Positions 1-6,251 of a DNA stretch of 9,980 nt are shown piece by piece; position 1 is the first letter of the stretch; every line of letters starts with the position of its first letter. The translations under genes were made by a program, and so were the position numbers. This DNA comes from Methylacidiphilaceae bacterium UBA1321. Its GTDB lineage: Bacteria; Verrucomicrobiota; Verrucomicrobiia; Methylacidiphilales; UBA1321. Below the pieces are notes generated by a model. That model did not search any database. It was not told where the DNA came from and worked only from the letters and a program-made list of their open reading frames with translations. The DNA is taken from positions 1 through 9,980 of the forward strand of contig DBTH01000021.1 in the NCBI GenBank assembly GCA_002306945.1. The letters run 5' to 3'.

Positions 1-772
1 TTTTGCCGTGGTCGACGTGGCCCATGATGGTGATGACGGGCGGGCGGGCCTGGAGTTCGGCGGGCTTGGGCGGGGCGGGCTTGGGCGGTTCGACGACCTT
101 GACGGGGGCGTGAACCAGTCCGGCTCCGCGTTCGCGTTTTTCAATCTCGAAGGTGAAGCCCTTTTTGATGCAAATCTTGCGGGCGATGTCTTCTTCGAGG
201 GATTGGGTGAGAGTGGCGAAAATATTGAGTTCCATCAACTCGTGGATGAGCTGGAACGGCTTGAGACCGAGTTTGGTGGCAAGATCCTTGACCACGATCG
301 GCGGCTTCATGATGACGATTTTCGAAGTCGGGGCCGCAACAGGAGCGGTTGCCGAAGGGGCAGCCGCAATGGGAGCGGTGGGTGCGGAAGTGGAGGCGAT
401 TGGCACCGACGCGGAAGCGGTTTTGGCGGGTGCGGGAGCGAGAGTAGTGGGAATAGGAGTGGGAGCGGCAGGGGCCGGTGCGGTCGGTGCAACGGGTGCG
501 GCGGTATGGGTGGTTTTGTGGGATTCGGTGTGCGCCGGTGCGTGCGTGGAAGCGGCGACCGGAGTGGCGGCGGATTCTTTTTTCGCCGTATGAGAGGCGT
601 GGGTGGTGTGGGTCGCGGTGTGGTGAACGGTCTTTTTCTTGGCCGCTTCGGCTTCTGTCTTGGCCACGTGGGCAGTATCCACCTCTTCCGCTTTGGCCTT
701 GGTCTTGGGAGACTCGGTGGCTTTGCGGACGGTTTTGTGTGTGGAGCTGGAGGTGGATTTTTCTTTAGACAT
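1..772 (-). CDS. infB: Translation initiation factor IF-2, N-terminal part (cut by window edge)
   Basis: IF-2 is the GTPase that places initiator fMet-tRNA on the 30S subunit and promotes subunit joining. Only the first 257 codons are in the window. Residues 1-37 are Lys/Ser/Thr-rich. Residues 49-93 are unusually His/Thr-rich (nine His), and about 94-150 are Ala/Pro/Thr-rich low complexity, as expected of the variable disordered linker of IF-2. About residues 152-215 form an IF2_N-like helical module (from IVIMKPPIVVKDLATKLGL). The visible protein ends on GHVDHGK (251-257), the G1/P-loop of IF-2, so the GTPase domain lies beyond base 1. The ATG at 772 follows the nusA TAA after only 2 bases and has no Shine-Dalgarno, so translation is probably coupled to nusA. 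The identification is secure from the G1 motif, the N-terminal module and the nusA-infB order. Confidence 0.95.
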   Translation of the reverse strand, partial: MSKEKSTSSSTHKTVRKATESPKTKAKAEEVDTAHVAKTEAEAAKKKTVHHTATHTTHASHTAKKESAATPVAASTHAPAHTESHKTTHTAAPVAPTAPAPAAPTPIPTTLAPAPAKTASASVPIASTSAPTAPIAAAPSATAPVAAPTSKIVIMKPPIVVKDLATKLGLKPFQLIHELMELNIFATLTQSLEEDIARKICIKKGFTFEIEKRERGAGLVHAPVKVVEPPKPAPPKPAELQARPPVITIMGHVDHGK

Positions 773-774
773 CT

Positions 775-2037
775 TTACGCGACGGGTGGTTCTTTGGTTA
801 AGCGGACAGCGGTTTCGTGGATTGTGCGGGCAATGGCCGGATCAATCTGGGGAACGGCTGTGAGAAATTCGTCAGGCTCAATCTCGGCGATGCCGTCTGC
901 GCTGAGGAAACCGGCGCGGACAATCTGGGAGGCGATGGAAAGTTCGATCTGGAGGAGTTTGGCCAATTTTTCCGCGGCAAGTCCGAGTTGGGTCTCGAAG
1001 GCCATGGCGGTGGTTTGTTCCTTTTGGATGTCGATTTCCCAGCCGGTGAGCTTTTGGGTGAGGCGGGCGTTTTGACCGCGACGACCGATGGCCAGGGAGA
1101 GGTTTTCCTCATCGACGATGACTTTGACGCGTTTGGCGGCTTCGTCGATTTCGAGGTTCTTGAGTTTGGCGGGCTTGAGGGCTTCGACGGCGAGTTCGCG
1201 GATGTTGGGCGACCAGCGGAAGAGGTCGACCTTTTCGTTGTTGAGTTCGCGAACGATGTTTTTGACGCGGGAGCCACGCAGGCCGACACAGGCACCGACG
1301 GGATCGACTTTTTCATTGGCCGACCAGACGGCGATCTTGGTGCGGTAACCGGCTTCACGGGCAAGGGCCTTGATTTCGACGGTCTTGTCGTTGAGTTCGC
1401 TGACTTCGAGTTCGAAGAGGCGGCGGACGAAGTCGGGGTGGCTGCGGGAAAGGATGATTTCGGGGCCACGCTGGGTGTTGTCAACGGAGACGACGTAGGC
1501 GCGGATGCGTTCGCCGGGGGTGTATTCTTCGGTGGGGACGCGTTCCTTGGCGGGCATGACAGCTTCGAATTTGCCGAGGTCGACGATGACGTCGGAGCGT
1601 TCGAAGCGGCGGACGGTGCCGGTGACGATGGCGCCGGTGCGATCCTTGAATTCGGCGAAGACCATGGAGCGTTCGATGCCACGCAGGGTCTGGTTCATGG
1701 CCTGTTTGAAGACTTGGGCGGCGATGCGTCCGAAGTCGCGCGGGGTGACTTCAACGGGAACGGCTTCGCCGAGTTTGACGTCGGCCTTGATCAGGCGGGC
1801 CTTGGAAAGGGAGATTTCGTCGTGGGGCTGTTCGACTTTGTCGACAACCATAAGGTTGGCCATGGCACGGATTTTCCCTGTGCGCGGGTCGAGTTCGACG
1901 CGCAAATCACGGGCGGGCCCGACGCTTTTACGGGCGGCTGCAAGGAGGGCGCTTTCAACAGCTGCGATCAGGGTCTCTTTTTTGATCCCTTTTTCCTTCT
2001 CCATGTACTCCAATATGGCAACAAATTCCTGGCTCAT
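775..2037 (-). CDS. nusA: Transcription termination/antitermination factor NusA
   Basis: NusA binds RNA polymerase near the RNA exit channel and tunes pausing, intrinsic termination and antitermination. The 420-residue protein shows the full order of domains. An N-terminal RNAP-binding domain covers ~1-125 and an S1 domain ~134-200. KH1 follows at ~201-278 with its GxxG loop GLRG at 252-255, then KH2 at ~281-345 with GRRG at 318-321. A single C-terminal helix-hairpin-helix-like domain spans ~350-415. E. coli NusA is longer (495 aa) because it has two acidic repeats, so one C-terminal unit here is a normal shorter form. The start ATG has a good Shine-Dalgarno, AAGGAG at 2047-2052, with 9 nt between GGAG and ATG. 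infB follows after 2 bp. The leader upstream contains an intrinsic terminator and a pairing that ends at the Shine-Dalgarno, listed separately. Confidence 0.97.
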   Translation of the reverse strand: MSQEFVAILEYMEKEKGIKKETLIAAVESALLAAARKSVGPARDLRVELDPRTGKIRAMANLMVVDKVEQPHDEISLSKARLIKADVKLGEAVPVEVTPRDFGRIAAQVFKQAMNQTLRGIERSMVFAEFKDRTGAIVTGTVRRFERSDVIVDLGKFEAVMPAKERVPTEEYTPGERIRAYVVSVDNTQRGPEIILSRSHPDFVRRLFELEVSELNDKTVEIKALAREAGYRTKIAVWSANEKVDPVGACVGLRGSRVKNIVRELNNEKVDLFRWSPNIRELAVEALKPAKLKNLEIDEAAKRVKVIVDEENLSLAIGRRGQNARLTQKLTGWEIDIQKEQTTAMAFETQLGLAAEKLAKLLQIELSIASQIVRAGFLSADGIAEIEPDEFLTAVPQIDPAIARTIHETAVRLTKEPPVA

Positions 2038-2046
2038 AACTGTTTT

Positions 2047-2052
2047 CTCCTT
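2047..2052 (-). promoter_or_regulatory. Shine-Dalgarno of nusA
   Basis: On the minus strand AAGGAG precedes the nusA ATG, with 9 nt between GGAG and the start. It is one of the few strong ribosome binding sites in the window; most genes here have none. Its first two bases lie in the 3' arm of the long-range leader pairing (2051-2061 with 2111-2121), so that fold would place the GGAG right at the end of a helix. Confidence 0.75.
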
Positions 2053-2121
2053 CAGGTCACTTTACGGCAGGAAAAAAAAGTGGGAACTGGTTTAGAGTTC
2101 CCACTCTGCTAGTAACCTGAA
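2051..2121 (-). promoter_or_regulatory. Structured 5' leader of nusA: 11-bp pairing enclosing the terminator
   Basis: In minus-strand RNA, UUCAGGUUACU (2121-2111) is complementary to AGUGACCUGAA (2061-2051) over 11 positions, with one G-U wobble. The 3' arm abuts GGAG of the nusA Shine-Dalgarno. Inside this outer stem, GCAG (2109-2106) can pair with CUGC (2070-2067), and innermost lies the terminator hairpin (2080-2104). All three helices nest, so the leader could fold as one elongated structure. The complementarity is seen directly. A role in autoregulation by NusA, or in controlling translation, is inferred. I do not recognise a named riboswitch or leader family. Confidence 0.5.
2071..2104 (-). 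terminator. Intrinsic terminator/attenuator in the nusA leader
   Basis: Reading the minus strand, GTGGGAACT (2104-2096) pairs perfectly with AGTTCCCAC (2088-2080) over 9 bp around a 7-nt loop. Eight T residues follow directly (2079-2072). This is a textbook Rho-independent terminator on the minus strand; on the plus strand no T-run follows the hairpin. The U-tract ends only ~34 nt before the nusA ATG, and a plausible promoter lies just upstream at 2128-2155. It therefore either attenuates nusA-infB or ends a transcript coming from the 2105-2427 segment or the ABC genes beyond it. The hairpin and T-tract are directly visible; the attenuator role is inferred. Confidence 0.8.
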
Positions 2122-2127
2122 TTCTTA

Positions 2128-2155
2128 AGCCTACAATGGAAGGAATTTAGGTCAA
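2128..2155 (-). promoter_or_regulatory. Candidate sigma70-type promoter for nusA-infB
   Basis: The minus strand carries TTGACC (2155-2150), 16 bp, then TAGGCT (2133-2128). The -35 box matches 5 of 6 consensus bases. The -10 box matches 3 of 6, namely the conserved first T, A and last T. Transcription would begin near 2121, exactly where the 5' arm of the leader pairing begins, giving an ~84-nt leader. The agreement between predicted start and arm is suggestive, but the -10 box is weak. Confidence 0.4.
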
Positions 2156-2231
2156 GGGCAAAAACGCAAAACACTACTATCGCCGCATTATTTCTAATTA
2201 GATGCGCTTTTACCACTTGCTAAGAAGCTTC

Positions 2232-2252
2232 TAAAACGGCTTTGCAGCCGTT
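2232..2252 (-). terminator. Weak candidate terminator hairpin (GCAA loop) downstream of ABC operon
   Basis: On the minus strand AACGGCT (2252-2246), loop GCAA, AGCCGTT (2241-2235) forms a 7-bp stem capped by a GNRA tetraloop. It is followed by a short run (TTTTAG, counting the last stem bases). It is the first good hairpin after the permease stop, ~175 bp downstream. The T-run is poor, so it could equally be a structural element of an RNA. No T-run follows on the plus strand. Confidence 0.3.
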
Positions 2253-2305
2253 GAAAACCCGTTCTCCGGTGCTGTATGTCAGTCGGTAGAAGGGTGAAAG
2301 GGGTA

Positions 2306-2422
2306 CTACTTCACATGGGGAAGGACTCCGGTTGGGGATAGAGACATCCAGAGCAGCCCGTTTGGAAGGGTAGGACGCATGCGGGTGTCAAATTGTTCTT
2401 TGGCAGCGAGATGAGAACTCAT
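2306..2422 (-). CDS. Possible small ORF, 38 aa, unknown
   Basis: An ATG frame of 38 codons begins 5 bases after the permease stop and ends in TAG. Its N-terminus reads MSSHLAAKEQFD and its C-terminus VLPHVK. It has no Shine-Dalgarno, no membrane segment and no motif I recognise. Its position would allow termination-reinitiation from the permease gene. It overlaps another stop-free frame (2223-2387), which suggests a gene remnant or chance rather than a real small protein. Confidence 0.15.
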   Translation of the reverse strand: MSSHLAAKEQFDTRMRPTLPNGLLWMSLSPTGVLPHVK

Positions 2423-2427
2423 TGCGA

Positions 2428-3264
2428 TCAGGCAGCGGCGCGGACTTTTTTGGTCAGCCAAGTGCAAAGAGCCAGTAGTGCGGCGGCAAAAATCAGCAAC
2501 ACGGCGATGCTGAACCAGAAGGGCGGATCGGAAGGTTCCTGCGCGGCCGGGCTAATGAGAATGTAGCGGATGGCGGCCAGTCCGTAATGGAGCGGGTTGA
2601 AGAGGATGATCCACTTGACCCAGGTCATGGCACCGGTGGGCGGGAAAAGCGCGCCGGACAGAAGCCAGAGCGGGATGAGGAAGAGATTCATGATGGCGTG
2701 AAAGCCGCTGGTGGAGTCGAGCGGCCAGGCAACGATGTAGCCGAGCGCCGTAAGGCCGAAGCCGATCACAAAGAGGAGCGCGATCAATCCAGGCAGGGCC
2801 AGCCAGGGAATCGGCAAGTCAACAATGGGCGCCAGGGCGAGGAAAATCACGGCTTGAATGAGAGCAAGAATTGCGCCACCGAACAGCTTTCCCAATACAA
2901 TCGCGCTCCGTGAGATGGGCGAAGTGAGGACGCCCTGAAGAAATCCCTCGCGGCGGTCTTCAATGATGGAGATGGTGGAAAAGATGGCAGTGAAGAGCAT
3001 GATGAGCAGTAGCGTGCCGGGAAAGAAATATTCGAGGTAGGTGAATCCCTCAGGCGCACCCTCCGGCTTGAAGGAACTGCCCATGCCGGAGCCGATGACA
3101 AACCAGAAGACAATGGGCGTGGCGAGTGCGCCGACGACGCGATTTTTCTGCCGCAGGAAGCGGACGACTTCACGCTGGGTCAATGTCCAGGTGGGCAAGG
3201 TGACGGTGTTGAAGAAATTGGACGGAACCGGACTGGGCGAGGTGGGATTGGGGAGAGTGCTCAT
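2428..3264 (-). CDS. ABC-2 type transporter permease (DrrB/NodJ-like)
   Basis: This is the membrane subunit of an ABC-2 exporter and would form the channel with the ATPase encoded just upstream. The 278-residue protein has about six membrane segments (~43-60, 82-101, 122-146, 153-180, 189-207, 249-270). Between segments 2 and 3 it has the family hallmark EDRREGFLQGVLTSPISR (102-119), the cytoplasmic coupling region; residues ~205-228, including LFNPLHYG, are also typical. I chose the ATG at 3264, 19 bp after the ATPase stop. The frame stays open further upstream inside the ATPase gene, but the added residues are low-complexity Ser/Pro/Arg unlike the family. No Shine-Dalgarno is visible, so coupling to the ATPase gene is likely. 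The substrate cannot be inferred; relatives export drugs, lipids or polysaccharides. Confidence 0.88.
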   Translation of the reverse strand: MSTLPNPTSPSPVPSNFFNTVTLPTWTLTQREVVRFLRQKNRVVGALATPIVFWFVIGSGMGSSFKPEGAPEGFTYLEYFFPGTLLLIMLFTAIFSTISIIEDRREGFLQGVLTSPISRSAIVLGKLFGGAILALIQAVIFLALAPIVDLPIPWLALPGLIALLFVIGFGLTALGYIVAWPLDSTSGFHAIMNLFLIPLWLLSGALFPPTGAMTWVKWIILFNPLHYGLAAIRYILISPAAQEPSDPPFWFSIAVLLIFAAALLALCTWLTKKVRAAA

Positions 3265-3283
3265 GCGGTCATGCGAGTATATA

Positions 3284-4243
3284 TTAGGCAGCAACTTCAC
3301 TGGCGGTCTCGAATTTGCGTCCGGTGAGGTGGATGAAGACGTCTTCGAGCGTCGGTTGGGAAAGAGTGATCGATTCGACCTGACCTGCGGCGGCGGCGAC
3401 GATCTGAGCGACCAGGCGCGGGCCATTGTCAGGCTGGCCGCCGGGGGCTTCGATGCGAAGATTGCCCGCGACGACTTTCGAGTCGAGTTGCAGTTTCGAC
3501 GACAGGAGCGACTTCAACGCCTCCGTGTCGCCAGTTTGCACCGTGATGACGGCTCCACTGATCGAAGCCTTAAGGGCTTGCGGCGAGTCGAGACAGACGC
3601 GCAATCCGCGGTCGAGAACCATCAGGCGGTTGCAACGTTCCGCTTCGTCCATGAGATGCGTGGTAACAAGGATGGTGATCTTCTCCTCGCGGTTGACCTC
3701 TTGAAGATAAGTCCACAAATCGATCCGCGCGGCGGGATCGAGGCCGGTGGTCGGCTCGTCGAGAATGAGCAACGCCGGGCGGTGCAGAAGACCCTTGGCG
3801 ACTTCGACGCGGCGCTGAAGTCCGCCGGAAAGGGTTTCGACGGTGTCCTTGAGCCGGTCGCGTATCTTGAATTTATCGGTCAGCACATCAATGCGTTCGC
3901 GCAATGCCGCGCCGTGCAAGCCGTAGAGATGACCGTGATGAACGAGATTCTCGCGCACGGTGAGCTTGCCGTCGAGGCTGGGCGACTGGAAGACCACACC
4001 GAGCCGTTCGCGAATGCCCGCGAGATCGTAACGGAGCGAGACATCATCGAGGGTCACCGTCCCATCCTGAAGGGGCAACAGCGTCGACAGGATGCGAAAA
4101 AGAGTCGTCTTGCCACTGCCGTTGGGGCCGAGCAGACCGAAGATTTCGCCCGTTGCGACCGTGAAAGAAAGCCGGTCGAGGGCGAGACGTTCGCCGTAAC
4201 GATGACTGAGATTCTCCACCAAAAGAAAGTCGGTTGAACTCAT
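3284..4243 (-). CDS. ABC transporter ATP-binding protein (DrrA/CcmA-like)
   Basis: This is the cytoplasmic ATPase of the ABC-2 exporter, 319 residues. All motifs are intact: Walker A GPNGSGKTT (39-47), Q-loop Gln86, signature LSGGL (138-142), Walker B ALLILDEP (157-164), D-loop GLD (167-169) and switch His196. The C-terminal extension ends with TLEDVFIHLTG (298-308), typical of the DrrA/NatA-like group that works with ABC-2 permeases. The permease gene follows after 19 bp, so both form one transcript. The ATG at 4243 has no Shine-Dalgarno, but a 27-codon ORF with one overlaps it by ATGA. The gene is divergent from the glycosyltransferase operon at 4404. Catalytic completeness argues for a working pump; the substrate is unknown. 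Confidence 0.95.
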   Translation of the reverse strand: MSSTDFLLVENLSHRYGERLALDRLSFTVATGEIFGLLGPNGSGKTTLFRILSTLLPLQDGTVTLDDVSLRYDLAGIRERLGVVFQSPSLDGKLTVRENLVHHGHLYGLHGAALRERIDVLTDKFKIRDRLKDTVETLSGGLQRRVEVAKGLLHRPALLILDEPTTGLDPAARIDLWTYLQEVNREEKITILVTTHLMDEAERCNRLMVLDRGLRVCLDSPQALKASISGAVITVQTGDTEALKSLLSSKLQLDSKVVAGNLRIEAPGGQPDNGPRLVAQIVAAAAGQVESITLSQPTLEDVFIHLTGRKFETASEVAA

Positions 4244-4323
4244 AATAGATAGGAATCGGGATTGGAATCCGCCAATTTGGAAAATCTACCGGTCTCCGGC
4301 AGGAATGCAAGTGAAGCAGTCAT
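4240..4323 (-). CDS. Candidate leader ORF (27 aa) coupled to the ABC ATPase
   Basis: On the minus strand AGGAG, 11 nt, then ATG opens a frame of 27 codons (MTASLAFLPETGRF... ending DSYLL). Its TGA overlaps the ATG of the ABC ATPase gene as ATGA. The ATPase ATG has no Shine-Dalgarno of its own, so ribosomes could reach it by termination-reinitiation. The peptide has no motif I recognise. The frame, Shine-Dalgarno and overlap are seen directly. That it is translated is inferred, and an 84-nt open frame can arise by chance. Confidence 0.3.
   Translation of the reverse strand: MTASLAFLPETGRFSKLADSNPDSYLL
4283..4310 (-). promoter_or_regulatory. Weak candidate promoter for the ABC transporter genes
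   Basis: The minus strand has TTGCAT (4310-4305), 16 bp, TAGATT (4288-4283). The -35 matches 3 of 6 consensus bases and the -10 matches 4 of 6. A transcript from here would start inside the candidate leader ORF and have a short leader before the ATPase ATG. So it and the 27-aa ORF are alternative explanations rather than partners. The divergent region 4244-4403 must hold promoters for both directions, but no strong match is visible. Confidence 0.2.
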
Positions 4324-4403
4324 GTTTGTTCCCACTCCTGCAACGAAAAAGGAGCAGAGAAAAAACTTGCTTATGGTACGTCGCTAGGTTCTGATTTTAC
4401 ATC

Positions 4404-5372
4404 ATGTCCACACCCGATCCGGCATCCTGTTATCTCAGTGTGGTGGCCCCCTGCTACAACGAAGAAGGTGGACTCGCGGAATTGCACCGGCGCCTCGATG
4501 CGGTTTGTCGTGAACTGTGCAAAAGCTACGAGATCGTCCTGGTCAACGACGGTTCGAGCGATGCGACATGGGAAAAAATACAGGAGCTGTCCGCGAACAA
4601 CCCGAGCGTCGTGGGCATCAACCTCTCCCGCAACCACGGCCATCAACTCGCCTTGAGCGCCGGATTGTCCCTTTGCCGCGGAGAACGAATCCTGATTATC
4701 GACGCCGATTTGCAGGATCCGCCCGAGTTGCTACCCGAAATGCTCAAGCTGATGGACGCGGGAGCCGACGTGGTCTACGGACAACGGCTTTCGCGTCAGG
4801 GTGAGACCTGGTTCAAGCTCGCGACGGCGCGGTGGTTCTACAAACTCCTCAATTATCTCAGCGATATTGATATTCCCTCGAACACGGGGGATTTCCGCCT
4901 GATGAGCCGCCGGGCGCTCGACGCCTTACTGGCCATGCCGGAACAGAGCCGTTTCATCCGCGGCATGGTGAGCTGGCTGGGGTTCAAGCAGGTGCCAATC
5001 CATTACAACCGCCTGGAACGTTTCGCCGGACAGACGCATTACCCCTTTGTAAAGATGTTCAAGCTGGCGGTCGACGCGATCACGTCGTTTTCAGTGAAGC
5101 CGCTACGGCTGGCAACGTATTTGGGGCTGGGTGTCGGCACCTTGACGGCTCTTTACGCATTATATGCCTTCGGAAGCTGGCTGCTAGGGGGGAAGGTTGT
5201 GCCGGGCTGGATGAGCTTGATGCTGGTCGTCCTCTTTATCGCCAGCGTGCAATTTGTCATCATGGGAGTTCTCGGTGAATATATAGGCCGGATCTATATT
5301 GAATCCAAACACCGCCCCTTGTTCGTCATTCGCGAAGTGCTTGGCGCCGCGCTGCCGCCCGAAAAGAAATGA
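4404..5372 (+). CDS. Polyprenyl-phosphate glycosyltransferase, GT2 (GtrB/ArnC/DPM1-like)
   Basis: The likely reaction is transfer of a sugar from a nucleotide sugar to undecaprenyl phosphate on the inner face of the membrane. The 322-residue protein begins with a GT-A domain: APCYNEE (15-21), nucleotide-binding VNDGSSD (47-53) and the metal-binding DADLQDPPE (100-108). TGDFRLM (161-167) and the RFAGQTHYPFVKM stretch (206-218) follow, both typical of this subfamily. Two membrane helices follow (~236-262 and 269-292), then GEYIGRIYIESKHRP, the C-terminal signature of GtrB/ArnC/YfdH relatives. The ATG at 4404 is the first start after an in-frame TGA at 4392-4394. No Shine-Dalgarno is present, so a very short or absent leader is possible. 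It heads a three-gene operon and overlaps the next gene by ATGA. The sugar cannot be told from sequence. Confidence 0.93.
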   Translation: MSTPDPASCYLSVVAPCYNEEGGLAELHRRLDAVCRELCKSYEIVLVNDGSSDATWEKIQELSANNPSVVGINLSRNHGHQLALSAGLSLCRGERILIIDADLQDPPELLPEMLKLMDAGADVVYGQRLSRQGETWFKLATARWFYKLLNYLSDIDIPSNTGDFRLMSRRALDALLAMPEQSRFIRGMVSWLGFKQVPIHYNRLERFAGQTHYPFVKMFKLAVDAITSFSVKPLRLATYLGLGVGTLTALYALYAFGSWLLGGKVVPGWMSLMLVVLFIASVQFVIMGVLGEYIGRIYIESKHRPLFVIREVLGAALPPEKK

Positions 5373-6247
5373 CGCCATCATCCCTGGTTTCGATCTGTAT
5401 CCCTGTCTATAACGGAGCGCGGTTTTTAGATGAGACGCTGAGATCGGTGGCAGTGCAGAATTATCCCAATATAGAAATCATCATCTATAACGATGGATCG
5501 ACTGATGCTTCACAGAACATCGCCGATTCTTTTGCAGCGGAGAAGACTGGACTGAAGATTCGTCTCTTTCGATCTGATAGGCCGGGCGGCCTGGCCAATG
5601 GATTTCGCAAGGTCTGCGCGCAAGCCACTGGAAAATATGTCAAACTGGTCTGTCAAGATGACTTGATCGCGCCGGACTGCGTGGCGCGGCAGGTGGCAGC
5701 AATGGAAGAGAATCCAGGCGTGGCGTTGGTATCGTGCCGTCGGCGCGTGATTGATTCCCAAAAACGGCAGATGTTGTGTCCGCCGGGGGCATATCGAAAG
5801 ACCGGGCGCTACGACGGGCGGGCGCTTGCCCGCAAATGCCTTCGCTATGGGGCCAACCGGGTGGGCGAACCGATGGCTGTTTTGTTCCGTAAAAGCGATC
5901 TGGAGGCGTGTGGAAACTTTTCCGCCAACCTGACCTATTATGTAGATCTCGATTTGTGGGTGCGACTGCTTCAACGGGGAGATATTTTCTATATAGAAGA
6001 ACCGCTGGCGGCCTTCCGTGTGCACGAGGCATCAGCCTCTTCTGGCATTCAAAACAGCGTCCTGCGGGAGTTGCCACTGTGGGAAGGCAATATGGAGACG
6101 TTAGGAGTGATCGGGAATCGCTGGTGGGACAAGACGGCGAGGCGAGTTTGCGTTGTTTCGCAGAGTTTGTTGCGCGGCTGGATCATTCGAAGGATGCTGC
6201 GCGAGGCGCATCGAATGAAACCTTTTGCTCTTGTCAGCGGAAGGTGA
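5369..6247 (+). CDS. Family 2 glycosyltransferase (GT-A fold)
   Basis: A 292-residue cytoplasmic sugar transferase with no clear membrane segment. The N-terminus IPVYNG (11-16) and YNDGSTD (40-46) bind the nucleotide. QDD (96-98) is the DXD-type metal site, DLDLW (193-197) is the likely acceptor/catalytic-base region, and FRVHEAS (216-222) matches the conserved Arg-x-His motif near the end of many GT2 enzymes. The C-terminal ~60 residues are helical and basic (RRMLREAHRMK) and may touch the membrane. The start ATG overlaps the TGA of the upstream gene by 4 bases, and the next gene starts 4 bases after this stop, so translation is coupled on both sides. It probably extends or decorates a glycan together with its neighbours. 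Donor and acceptor are unknown. Confidence 0.9.
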   Translation: MTPSSLVSICIPVYNGARFLDETLRSVAVQNYPNIEIIIYNDGSTDASQNIADSFAAEKTGLKIRLFRSDRPGGLANGFRKVCAQATGKYVKLVCQDDLIAPDCVARQVAAMEENPGVALVSCRRRVIDSQKRQMLCPPGAYRKTGRYDGRALARKCLRYGANRVGEPMAVLFRKSDLEACGNFSANLTYYVDLDLWVRLLQRGDIFYIEEPLAAFRVHEASASSGIQNSVLRELPLWEGNMETLGVIGNRWWDKTARRVCVVSQSLLRGWIIRRMLREAHRMKPFALVSGR

Positions 6248-6251
6248 TTTT

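Larger units (their letters stand above)
2156..2427. other. Gene-poor segment between ABC permease and nusA promoter
   Basis: No RNA gene or convincing protein gene is recognised here. The part nearest nusA is A/T-rich. The part nearest the permease is more G/C-rich and has two short minus-strand open frames in different phases: a 38-codon ATG frame at 2306-2422, and a stop-free stretch of 55 codons at 2223-2387 without an ATG start. A hairpin with a GNRA loop lies at 2235-2252, next to a perfect palindrome AGAAGCTTCT at 2223-2232. I looked for a tRNA T-arm motif on both strands and for rimP and found neither. The segment could be a degraded gene, an interspersed repeat or an untranslated region. 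Confidence 0.5.

Noticed and set aside
817..2112. Long plus-strand open frame (431 codons) antisense to nusA, and a similar one of 355 codons at 8-1075
   Set aside because: They are mirror frames of nusA and infB caused by G/C-rich codon third positions. Their translations are Gly/Asp/Phe-rich low complexity without motifs.
2105..2427. A tRNA (as metY precedes nusA in E. coli) or rimP in this segment
   Set aside because: No T-arm consensus or cloverleaf on either strand and no open frame of rimP length.
3261..3272. Three-codon mini-ORF ATG ACC GCA TGA overlapping the permease start on the minus strand
   Set aside because: Too short to carry meaning; most likely chance, and the 19-bp gap to the ATPase stop already explains coupling.
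3041..4237. Plus-strand open frame of 398 codons opposite the ABC ATPase
   Set aside because: The minus-strand frame has every ABC motif intact; the plus frame has no recognisable domain and is a shadow.
4329..4338. Ten bases GTTCCCACTC shared between the ABC upstream region and the nusA terminator (2097-2106)
   Set aside because: Repeated 10-mers are expected by chance in 10 kb, and the flanks do not match.
4350..4387. Plus-strand AGGAG followed by a tiny frame (TTG or ATG to TAG) ahead of the 4404 glycosyltransferase gene
   Set aside because: Only 4-6 codons and poorly spaced; no evidence that it is translated.
4367..4395. TTGCTT-17 bp-TCTGAT as a promoter for the glycosyltransferase operon, implying a leaderless mRNA
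   Set aside because: Only 3 of 6 and 4 of 6 consensus matches; not strong enough to list as a feature, although the missing Shine-Dalgarno at 4404 would fit.
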